A stretch of 64,000 nt of DNA from Oxalobacter formigenes (GTDB lineage: Bacteria > Pseudomonadota > Gammaproteobacteria > Burkholderiales > Burkholderiaceae_D), in the NCBI RefSeq assembly GCF_002127965.1, contig NZ_CP018787.1, positions 806,001 through 870,000 on the forward strand, given 5' to 3'. The translations under genes were made by a program, and so were the position numbers. Position 1 is the first letter of the stretch; each line of letters opens with the position of its first letter. Below, piece by piece: positions 57,485 through 64,000 of the stretch. The notes beneath the pieces are model-generated. The model was not told where the DNA came from. It saw nothing but the letters and a program-made list of their open reading frames with translations, and did no database searches.

Positions 57485-58474
57485 ATGTTATCTCTGAAAA
57501 ATCATAGATGTCTGGTAATGGCTGCCATGCTGGCGTCAGCTTGTGCGCTGATCCTGTCGGGCTGTGGTACGACGCCGACAACTTCCGGCAAGCTTGCCTC
57601 GAAAAAAGCCGGAAAAATCAAATCCCAGAAGGGTGGCGGTTATTATCTCGACGATGGTCCGATGGATGAAATTCCGGATAATCTGATGGAAGTGCCGGAT
57701 GCTGTTCCAAAAGTCGAGTCCATTCGCACAGCAACAGCCAGGCCTTATGTCGTTTTCGGCCAGACCTATACGCCGATGACGGAACTGCAGCCTTACAAGA
57801 AATCAGGTGTCGGAAGCTGGTACGGAAAAAAGTTCCACGGCCAGAAAACATCCTCCGGAGAAGCCTACGATATGTTTGCGATGACCGCGGCTCATCCGAC
57901 CCTTCCGATTCCAAGCTATGCGCGTGTAACGAGTCTTGAAACCGGCAGGCAGGTTATCGTCAAGGTCAACGATCGCGGCCCGTTTCTTTCCAACCGTATC
58001 ATCGATCTTTCCTATACGGCAGCTTTCAAGCTTGGTTATCTGAACAAGGGTAGCGGACAGGTTCAGGTGGAACTCCTGTTGCCGGATGAAATCGAGCGTA
58101 TCAATCTGGCCAGAAACAATGCCTATTCACCTATCGACAAACCGGTAGCCGTCGCAAAAGCTCCTGTCCAGCAGACAAGAACGGTTGTAGAGGCCAATGC
58201 GGTAAAACCGGCTTCAAAACCGGTCAGCAAGGTTTCTACCGCGGGACCGGGATATTATTTACAGCTCGGGGCTTATCAGGAAGCCAGCAACGCGCAATCC
58301 TATCAGATGAAATTTGCCTCGAATATGTCCCATAAGCTGCCTTCGCTGGAAATTGTCCAGATGGGTAATTTCTATAAATTACTGGCTGGCCCTTATCCAA
58401 GTCTGGCAGATGCGACGCAAGCTGTGGAAGAAATGAAAAGCATGGGAACGAAATCCTTTGTCGTTCGTCGCTAG
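57485..58474 (+). CDS. rlpA: Septal ring lytic transglycosylase RlpA
   Basis: A 329-residue outer-membrane lipoprotein. Lipobox LSGC gives the modified Cys27. The double-psi beta-barrel domain (about 103-200) contains GSWYGKKFHGQKTSSGE, MTAAHPTLP and VNDRGPF, with the His and Asp used by lytic RlpA enzymes. A linker follows and then a C-terminal SPOR domain (about 255-329, GPGYYLQLGAYQ) that targets glycan strands without peptides. It probably trims such glycans at the septum. A terminator follows the stop. Confidence 0.94.
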   Translation: MLSLKNHRCLVMAAMLASACALILSGCGTTPTTSGKLASKKAGKIKSQKGGGYYLDDGPMDEIPDNLMEVPDAVPKVESIRTATARPYVVFGQTYTPMTELQPYKKSGVGSWYGKKFHGQKTSSGEAYDMFAMTAAHPTLPIPSYARVTSLETGRQVIVKVNDRGPFLSNRIIDLSYTAAFKLGYLNKGSGQVQVELLLPDEIERINLARNNAYSPIDKPVAVAKAPVQQTRTVVEANAVKPASKPVSKVSTAGPGYYLQLGAYQEASNAQSYQMKFASNMSHKLPSLEIVQMGNFYKLLAGPYPSLADATQAVEEMKSMGTKSFVVRR

Positions 58475-58492
58475 CCTTGTCTGAAATCCAAT

Positions 58493-58524
58493 AAAAAAGG
58501 CAGGACTGATTCCTGCCTTTTTTA
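58493..58524. terminator. Bidirectional terminator between rlpA and dksA
   Basis: AAAAAAGGCAGGA pairs with TCCTGCCTTTTTT around CTGAT; the A- and T-runs on either side suit both convergent genes. Confidence 0.88.
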
Positions 58525-58541
58525 TTGATGTCCGGTTTACC

Positions 58542-58985
58542 TCAGTCGCCGTACAGTTTCTGTTTCAGCTCGCGGCGTTGTTGTGCCTCAAGAGACAAGG
58601 TCGCTGTCGGACGGGCCATCAATCTGGCGACTCCGATAGGTTCGCCGGTTTCAACGCACCATCCATAGTCTCCCGTATCGATACTCGCAATCGATTGCTG
58701 TACTTTTTTCAGCAGTTTCCGTTCACGGTCACGAGTTCTGAGTTCAAGAGCGTGCTCTTCTTCAATGGTCGCACGATCGGCCGGATCAGGAACCAGTGTT
58801 GTTTCACGCAGGTTTTCAGTTGTCTGACCGGCGTTCTTGATCAGGTCCTGTTCCAGTTTTTGGAGACGATCCTTGAAAAAGGCCAATTGAGCCGGATTCA
58901 TATAGTCGTCTTCACTCATTTTCAGAACTTCTTCCTCGGTGAGTAAAGGAGTCGTCGGTGTCGGTTTTTTCGTTTTGGTATTCAC
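58542..58985 (-). CDS. dksA: RNA polymerase-binding transcription factor DksA
   Basis: A 147-residue DksA, which works with ppGpp in the polymerase secondary channel. The coiled-coil tip DPADRATIEEEHALELRTRDRERKL is conserved. In the zinc-finger region three of the four cysteines are missing: WCVETGEP and TLSLEAQ keep only the first Cys. This is the normal form in betaproteobacteria, as in zinc-free DksA2. The start is GTG at 58985 with AAGGA upstream and MSEDDYM further in; the frame reaches 59033 at a TTG without support. Confidence 0.94.
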   Translation of the reverse strand: MNTKTKKPTPTTPLLTEEEVLKMSEDDYMNPAQLAFFKDRLQKLEQDLIKNAGQTTENLRETTLVPDPADRATIEEEHALELRTRDRERKLLKKVQQSIASIDTGDYGWCVETGEPIGVARLMARPTATLSLEAQQRRELKQKLYGD

Positions 58986-59153
58986 GTTACTTTTTTCCTT
59001 TGCCTCAATAGATAAATTTTCAATAACCGGCAACTTATTGCGGCATGTATTGCACTATGGATTGAAATACCCTGCAATTAAATTTAATCGACTAAATGAC
59101 ATCTGTCAAAAGCCGCTGTTAATTTTTTAGAAAAAAGCGGCTCAAAGATCAAT

Positions 59154-60179
59154 TCAGTCTGCAAGGCTATCATGGAGCCCTTCCATAAAAATTGTCTTAG
59201 GTAGGTTTTTTCCAATAAAAACCAATTTACTTTCCGGAGGGTGGTTTTCATCCCACTTTTCGACGATATCTGTTCCCATCAATTGCTGAACTCCCTGGAA
59301 AACAACTTTTCTGTCGGCATCTTTCATATACAGAACACCTTTATATCTCAGCATCTGTGTACCGTAGAGTGTGATCATCCTGTCGAAAAAATCGTTCAGG
59401 CGATTGGGATCGAACGGTTTTTTGCTATGGAAAACGAATGAATTGATATCGTCGAGATGATGATGGGAACAAGCGCAATCGTGTCCACACTCATGATGGT
59501 GGTCATGGGAATGATCGTGATGAGCATGTCCGCCTTCATCGATATCAAGCTTTGAACTCAGGTTGAATCCGTGCACATCCAGCACTTCTGCCACGTCGAC
59601 TCTGCCGAAGTCAACGGTATGGATCGGTGCATGCGGGTTAATGTGTCGAATCCGGTGACACAGGATTTCAACATCTTCGTCGCTCACCAGATCGGTTTTT
59701 GAAATCAGGAGTCTGTCTGCATAGCCAACCTGTTGACGTGCCTGTTCGTATTCGTCGAGTTGTTGCATGGCAAAGACCGCATCCATCAGCGTCACAATGC
59801 CATCGATCATGTATTCACTTGCAACGGAGTCTTCGATAAAAAAGGTCTGCGCAACCGGTCCGGGGTCGGCAAGCCCGGTCGTTTCGATAACAACCCGGTC
59901 AAAATTCAGTTCCCCGCTTTTTCGCTTGTTTGCAAGAGTACCCAGAGCCGTTACAAGATCGGAACGGATCGTGCAGCAAATACAGCCGTTACTCATCTCG
60001 ACAATCTGTTCGGCATCGTCCTGAACAAGAAGATTGCTGTCGATATTTTCTTCACCGAATTCATTTTCGATGACGGCAATACGCTGCTTGTGATTGTTAT
60101 CTTTGAGGATACGGTTTAAGAGCGTGGTCTTTCCGGCCCCCAGGAATCCGGTGATGATGGTAACAGGTATGAGTGACAT
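59154..60179 (-). CDS. COG0523/CobW family zinc metallochaperone GTPase
   Basis: A 341-residue G3E GTPase. Walker A is GFLGAGKTT (11-19); the metal motif CxCC is GCICC (Cys66, 68, 69); G4 is SKTD (160-163). Between the GTPase and C-terminal CobW domains lies a metal-binding segment, residues 218-241, with twelve His and three Cys. Such proteins (ZNG1/YeiR/ZigA types) insert zinc into target proteins when zinc is scarce. It is encoded beside dksA, a common neighbour in this order. No Zur-like palindrome was recognised upstream. Confidence 0.9.
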   Translation of the reverse strand: MSLIPVTIITGFLGAGKTTLLNRILKDNNHKQRIAVIENEFGEENIDSNLLVQDDAEQIVEMSNGCICCTIRSDLVTALGTLANKRKSGELNFDRVVIETTGLADPGPVAQTFFIEDSVASEYMIDGIVTLMDAVFAMQQLDEYEQARQQVGYADRLLISKTDLVSDEDVEILCHRIRHINPHAPIHTVDFGRVDVAEVLDVHGFNLSSKLDIDEGGHAHHDHSHDHHHECGHDCACSHHHLDDINSFVFHSKKPFDPNRLNDFFDRMITLYGTQMLRYKGVLYMKDADRKVVFQGVQQLMGTDIVEKWDENHPPESKLVFIGKNLPKTIFMEGLHDSLAD

Positions 60180-60479
60180 GCTGGCATGGCCCGGTTTATC
60201 AGTTTAATGGGTCAGAACTGGCCAATGAGCCAAGAACAGACCCGGCTTCAGGTTGAAGAGTATGCACTGTTTTTTGCGCCAAAAGCAAGTATTCCGGATC
60301 TTCTGTTTTTATTTGTTCCCGAAAAAGACAGGGCAGCGGCAGATATGGACCCTGTGAGAATACCGGCGACTGCATAAACAGGGTGGAAGTATCAGTAACG
60401 GTCAGTCTGAAAAAGTGTTGTAAAAATGCCTCTCTTTTTGTGATAAAAGAATCACAAGACCTTTCAAAAGGAGAACGGT
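60180..60479 (+). promoter_or_regulatory. Upstream region of porin 1, with inverted repeat
   Basis: A 300-base region between the divergent GTPase gene and the porin leader frame. Inverted repeat TTGTGAT/ATCACAA with a 6-base centre at 60438-60457 resembles a CRP/FNR-family site but with the wrong spacing for CRP. A weak promoter TTGTAA (60418) and TGATAA (60441) with 17-base spacing overlaps it. A 63-codon frame here has no ribosome-binding site and is not called. Confidence 0.45.
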
Positions 60480-60554
60480 ATGTTTCTCGTCAAATGGCAA
60501 AAAAGAGTTTTGCAAATAATGAACATGACTTTTGTCTTCATTCACTTTATATAG
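60480..60554 (+). CDS. 24-residue upstream frame (possible leader peptide) of porin 1
   Basis: Starts with ATG six bases after a perfect AAGGAG and stops with TAG at 60552-60554, only 8 bases before the porin ATG. It encodes a basic then hydrophobic peptide (MFLVKWQKRV, ending TFVFIHFI). The porin's own ribosome-binding site (AGGTAAAACA) is weaker, so ribosomes ending here could re-start on the porin. Porin 2 has the same short site but no such frame. It may be a regulatory leader or chance. Confidence 0.5.
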   Translation: MFLVKWQKRVLQIMNMTFVFIHFI

Positions 60555-60562
60555 GTAAAACA

Positions 60563-61687
60563 ATGAAAAAAACTCTTATTGCATTAGCTATCATGGGTGC
60601 GTCGGCGAGTGCTGCATACGCTCAATCCCATGTGACCATTTATGGTGTCGTCGATACCGGTCTGGTCAAGGAAACCGGTACCGACCTTCGTATGGGCAGC
60701 AACGTTGACAGCCGTCTTGGATTCCGGGGTGTTGAAGATCTGGGATCCAACATGAAAGCGACTTTCGAACTGGAACGTCGTTTTAACCTGAATGACGGAA
60801 CACAGAGTAATCCTCCAGAGTTTGATATCAACAATCCAATCACTAACGTTGCTGACCTGGAAAATGTTGACAGAACTAACTGGAATTACAATGATTTCAT
60901 CAGTGGAAAGAGAGTTGACTGGGTTGGGGCTGCCAATGTCGGTCTGAAGGGTGACGCATGGGGTCAGGTTCGTCTGGGCCGCGTGAACAACCTGTCGGTT
61001 GAAACCTTCCGTATGCTGGATCCGTTCAACCAGTATGGTGTCGGCGCCTCTTTGGCCAAAGCCAATCTGCTGCGCTCCGAACAACTCAGCAACACCATCC
61101 GTTACGACAGCCCATCCTGGAGCGGTTTCGGTCTTGGCGCGACCTATACCCTGGGTCAGAACAGCAAAGGCAGTACTCCTTCTGCTCTCTTCTACGATCA
61201 GATTGGCAATGACGGCTGGGCAGTCAACCTGAAATACGATAATGGCCCGATCCTGTTGTTGGCCAACTATGACAGAGCGGCTGATTCCAACGATTCCTAT
61301 ACCTGGAACGTAGGGGGTGCCTATAATTATGCCGGTTTCAAGGTTTCTTTGGGCTATCAGGATTCCAGATTGAAACTGTTCGAAGCAGCGGGTACCGGTG
61401 CCTTTAAAGAAAAAGACTGGATCGTCGGTCTGCAATACAAGACGGGACCTCACACCATCGGTGCATCGTATAACCGCGGTAAGGTCGAAGTTGCTGGTAC
61501 GAACTTTGACGGCAGCACTAACAAATACGCTCTTGGGTATACCTATAACATGTCCAAACGTACTTCTGTTTATGCTAACGTAGCCTATACCGATAACGAC
61601 GAAGAAATCGCTGGCTGGTACAACCTGAATGGCTCGAACAGGGATTCCGTTACCGGTGTACAGCTTGGTATCACTCACAAATTCTAA
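60563..61687 (+). CDS. Gram-negative trimeric porin, copy 1
   Basis: A 374-residue outer-membrane porin (Porin_4/OmpC-like of Burkholderiales). Signal peptide MKKTLIALAIMGASASAAYA is cut before QSHVTIYG. The mature protein has alternating beta-strand pattern, the start VTIYGVVDTGLVKETG, and ends in KF with Phe as last residue, the usual mark for outer-membrane insertion. It would pass small hydrophilic solutes. It is a paralogue of the next gene, with a 110-base identical block. Loops about residues 75-100 differ most. It is between dksA-GTPase and xerC, where other Burkholderiales have no porins. Confidence 0.93.
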   Translation: MKKTLIALAIMGASASAAYAQSHVTIYGVVDTGLVKETGTDLRMGSNVDSRLGFRGVEDLGSNMKATFELERRFNLNDGTQSNPPEFDINNPITNVADLENVDRTNWNYNDFISGKRVDWVGAANVGLKGDAWGQVRLGRVNNLSVETFRMLDPFNQYGVGASLAKANLLRSEQLSNTIRYDSPSWSGFGLGATYTLGQNSKGSTPSALFYDQIGNDGWAVNLKYDNGPILLLANYDRAADSNDSYTWNVGGAYNYAGFKVSLGYQDSRLKLFEAAGTGAFKEKDWIVGLQYKTGPHTIGASYNRGKVEVAGTNFDGSTNKYALGYTYNMSKRTSVYANVAYTDNDEEIAGWYNLNGSNRDSVTGVQLGITHKF

Positions 61688-61710
61688 GAAAACCGATTCT
61701 TCAAAAAGCG

Positions 61711-61738
61711 AAAAGGCAGCTTCGGCTGCCTTTTTTTA
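61711..61738 (+). terminator. Rho-independent terminator after porin 1
   Basis: AAAAGGCAGC pairs with GCTGCCTTTT around TTCG, followed by T residues. Confidence 0.88.
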
Positions 61739-62086
61739 TTGTTGATTCAAAATCAATTCGATTTTAAACAATTTGTTTTGAATGCTGGAAAATGTTTATT
61801 AATTGTGAAGGATAAGTAACAGAATTAAAAACCGGCAAGCGAGTGTTAAAAAGATGCTGCATTTTTTGTATAAGAAATAATTTTCTGATGGCCTGAAAAA
61901 TTGAGGGCAACGAGAGGGAAATTTGTTGTAAGGAAACAGCGGAAAAAGGGGATTTTTTGTAACGAAAAGATTAAAGACAGGGTTCTTTATTTACAATGGT
62001 AACTGGCAAGAGATGATAACTTGTCTTCAATCAGAATAATTGAAAAGTTTTTTTATCTTCCTTTTTAAAATAATCAGGTAAAAACA
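61739..62086. other. Intergenic region between the porins, 348 bases
   Basis: AT-rich, no gene. It holds an inverted repeat ATTCAAAA/TTTTGAAT (arms about 61744 and 61774) and a TACAAT at about 61994 that may be a -10 of porin 2. The ribosome-binding region before porin 2 (CAGGTAAAAACA) is nearly the same as in porin 1. Confidence 0.45.
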
Positions 62087-63202
62087 ATGAAAAAAACTCT
62101 TATTGCATTGGCTGTGATGGGTGCTGCTGCTGGTGTAGCGCATGCACAATCCAACGTCACCATTTATGGTGTCGTTGATACCGGTCTGGTCAAGGAAACT
62201 GGTTCCGACGTTCGCATGGGCGGCAATGTCGACAGCCGTATCGGCTTCCGTGGTGTCGAGGATCTGGGCTCCGGCATGAAAGCGACCTTTGAACTGGAAC
62301 GCCGTTTCAATCTGAATGATGGTACACAGACAAATTCTGGCGTAATCGATACACAGGATCCAGAAAGCACAAATCTGGAAACTCTGGACAGAGCAAACTG
62401 GAATTACAATGACTTCATCAGTGGAAAGAAAGCTGACTGGATTGGTGCTTCCAATGTCGGTCTGAAGGGTGACGCATGGGGTCAGGTTCGTCTGGGCCGT
62501 GTGAACAACCTGTCGGTTGAAACCTTCCGTATGCTGGATCCGTTCAACCAGTATGGTGTCGGCGCCTCTTTGGCCAAAGCCAATCTGCTGCGCTCCGAAC
62601 AACTCAGCAATACCGTCCGTTATGACAGCCCATTATGGAGCGGTTTCGGTTTTGGTGCGACCTATACCCTGGGTCAGAACACCAAAGGTGGTACTTTAAT
62701 GTCAAATTACTATGATCAGCTTGGTAATGACGGCTGGGCAGTCAACCTGAAATACGACAACGGTCCAATCCTGTTGCTGGCCAACTATGACAGAGCGGCC
62801 GATTCCAACGATTCCTATACCTGGAACGTGGGTGGTGCATACAGCTATGCCGGTTTCAAGGTTTCTTTGGGCTATCAGGATTCCAGATTGAAACTGTTCG
62901 AAGCAGTTGACGGCACCCTGAAAGAAAAAGACTGGATCGTCGGTCTGCAGTACAAGACCGGTGCTCACACCATTGGCGCATCGTATAACCGCGGTAAGGT
63001 CGAAGTTGCTGGTACGAACTTTGACGGCAGCACCAACAAATATGCTTTGGGATATACCTATGATATGTCCAAACGCACATCTGTTTACGCTAACGTAGCC
63101 TATACCGATAACGACGAAGAAATCGCTGGCTGGTACAACCTGAACGGCTCTAACAGAGATTCCGTTACCGGTGTACAGGTCGGTATTACTCACAAATTCT
63201 AA
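62087..63202 (+). CDS. Gram-negative trimeric porin, copy 2
   Basis: A 371-residue porin closely related to copy 1. Signal peptide MKKTLIALAVMGAAAGVAHA is cut before QSNVTIYG; the last residue is Phe. Most of the barrel is near-identical to copy 1, and the difference is mainly in an external loop (about residues 72-100) and a loop near 200. This suggests duplication with divergence of surface loops. It has its own upstream region and terminator, so the two copies can be regulated separately. Substrate preference is unknown. Confidence 0.93.
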   Translation: MKKTLIALAVMGAAAGVAHAQSNVTIYGVVDTGLVKETGSDVRMGGNVDSRIGFRGVEDLGSGMKATFELERRFNLNDGTQTNSGVIDTQDPESTNLETLDRANWNYNDFISGKKADWIGASNVGLKGDAWGQVRLGRVNNLSVETFRMLDPFNQYGVGASLAKANLLRSEQLSNTVRYDSPLWSGFGFGATYTLGQNTKGGTLMSNYYDQLGNDGWAVNLKYDNGPILLLANYDRAADSNDSYTWNVGGAYSYAGFKVSLGYQDSRLKLFEAVDGTLKEKDWIVGLQYKTGAHTIGASYNRGKVEVAGTNFDGSTNKYALGYTYDMSKRTSVYANVAYTDNDEEIAGWYNLNGSNRDSVTGVQVGITHKF

Positions 63203-63225
63203 GAATTCCGGTTCTTTGAATGGTT

Positions 63226-63254
63226 AAAAGGACAGCTTCGGCTGTCCTTTTTTG
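63226..63254 (+). terminator. Rho-independent terminator after porin 2
   Basis: AAAAGGACAGC pairs with GCTGTCCTTTT around TTCG, followed by T residues. Confidence 0.88.
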
Positions 63255-63369
63255 TGTATATTGACCCCCGGAGCAACTTTTTTATGGCGGGGATATGCAG
63301 AGCCGATCTTTTTTGTCTGTCCAGCAAAAAGTCAGGCGGTTTCCTATCCTTCGCTAATCAGATAATGGG

Positions 63370-63394
63370 TCAGGCAAAAAGCTGCCTGATTTTT
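63370..63394 (+). terminator. Weak hairpin between porin 2 and xerC
   Basis: TCAGGCA (63370-63376) pairs with TGCCTGA (63383-63389), followed by TTTTTA on the plus strand. The T-run is on the porin side; on the xerC side only the stem is available. Confidence 0.4.
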
Positions 63395-63408
63395 ATTTCC
63401 TACTGAAT

Positions 63409-64000
63409 TTACTTGTTCTTTTCGTTTTTTGTTTTGGCGCGGGGATGCGCTGCATCGTAAACCTGAGCCAATCGCTGGAAATCCAGTGCGGTGTAAATTT
63501 GAGTTGATGCAATGGAAGAATGACCAAGCATTTCCTGTACGGCGCGCAAATCGCCGGAAGACTGGAGAATGTGGGAAGCAAAGGAATGGCGCAGGACATG
63601 AGGATGGACGCTAACCGGTAATCCCAACGCATTTGCATGTGATTTCAGCCTCAACTGGACTGTTCTGGGCGATATACGCCGTCCTCTCGAGTTGATGAAA
63701 AGGGCATTTGTATGTTCCTGCTGTAAGGACGGGTCAATCAATGTTTCGCGGGTGAGTAACCAGTTTCTGATGGCATGAACGGCCGCATCTCCAATCGGGA
63801 CAATCCGGGTTTTATTGCCCTTGCCTGTGACAGTGACTTCTTTTTCTTCCAGATTGATCCAGCTGGCCGAACGATATCCGGTGTCTTTGATGGCATGGAT
63901 ATCAAGACTGGTCAATTCGGATACGCGCAAACCACTGGAATAAAGCAGCTCGAACATGGCGTGATTGCATAACAGGGTTGCCCTATCCTGTTCGACTGCT
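63409..64000 (-). CDS. xerC: Tyrosine recombinase XerC, 5' end outside window
   Basis: At least 197 residues of the catalytic domain; the frame stays open to the window edge (preceding the internal Met at 63957 are residues such as DRATLLCNHA), so the N-terminal DNA-binding domain lies outside. Catalytic residues are visible: Arg in SSGLRVSEL, Lys in TGKGNKTR, His and Arg in HVLRHSFASH, His in GHSSI and the nucleophile Tyr in TQIYTAL. With XerD it resolves chromosome dimers at dif. XerC rather than XerD is inferred from the position near dksA and the GTPase gene, as in related genomes. Confidence 0.9.
   Translation of the reverse strand, partial: AVEQDRATLLCNHAMFELLYSSGLRVSELTSLDIHAIKDTGYRSASWINLEEKEVTVTGKGNKTRIVPIGDAAVHAIRNWLLTRETLIDPSLQQEHTNALFINSRGRRISPRTVQLRLKSHANALGLPVSVHPHVLRHSFASHILQSSGDLRAVQEMLGHSSIASTQIYTALDFQRLAQVYDAAHPRAKTKNEKNK

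Noticed and set aside
60186-60377. Plus-strand 63-codon frame upstream of porin 1
   Set aside because: No ribosome-binding site, no recognisable domain, and it lies in the divergent promoter region.

Overview
The window reads as chromosomal DNA of a betaproteobacterium in the order Burkholderiales, most likely family Oxalobacteraceae and possibly an Oxalobacter-like gut organism. This is inferred from moderate GC, the gene orders truA-trpF-trpB-trpA-accD-folC-SPOR-cvpA-purF and lepA-lepB-rnc-era-recO-pdxJ-acpS-nagZ-uvrC-pgsA-tRNA(Gly)-tRNA(Cys), a DksA without its zinc cysteines, rpoD followed by a CAU tRNA, and Burkholderiales-type trimeric porins. No species marker was seen, so the genus is a guess.

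Layout. 1-192: 3' end of asd. 367-4446: a six-gene minus-strand zinc operon (Fur-family regulator, small Cys/His membrane protein, ZnuA, ZnuC, ZnuB, coupled lipoprotein) with a strong promoter overlapped by a 35-bp palindrome; several of its proteins look like Firmicutes versions and it lies where fimV is usually found. 4649-13798: truA, tryptophan synthesis end steps, accD, folC, SPOR protein, cvpA, purF. 13947-27246: greB, a YgiQ-type radical SAM protein, then the translation/processing/repair block lepA to pgsA. 27304-30574: three tRNAs, an acetyltransferase, a SpoU-type RNA methyltransferase and an alcohol dehydrogenase. 30811-32043: an accessory stretch with an isolated 29-residue membrane peptide behind a repeat-containing leader, an XRE regulator and a 38-residue secreted peptide. 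32377-39553: sodB, a histone-deacetylase-fold hydrolase, the rpsU-yqeY-dnaG-rpoD macromolecular synthesis block and a CAU tRNA. 40110-44294: small membrane protein, serine hydrolase, old yellow enzyme, three short secreted Ala/Lys/acidic peptides sharing a 5' leader hairpin, and a DUF192 protein. 44704-47933: a PAS-GGDEF-EAL c-di-GMP gene broken by an apparent one-base deletion. 47997-51360: gatCAB on the minus strand. 51551-58474: the rod-shape operon mreBCD-mrdA-rodA and rlpA. 58542-60179: dksA and a COG0523 zinc GTPase. 60480-63202: a 24-codon upstream reading frame and two tandem porins. 63409-64000: 5'-truncated xerC.

Most of the window is conserved housekeeping. The parts least explained by known biology are the orphan membrane peptide with its 9-bp and 17-bp tandem repeats, the triplet of secreted peptides with a covarying leader hairpin, the transferred-looking zinc operon with two unfamiliar metal-motif proteins, and the porin leader frame. 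All calls rest on reading the sequence; no homology search, folding or promoter program was run.
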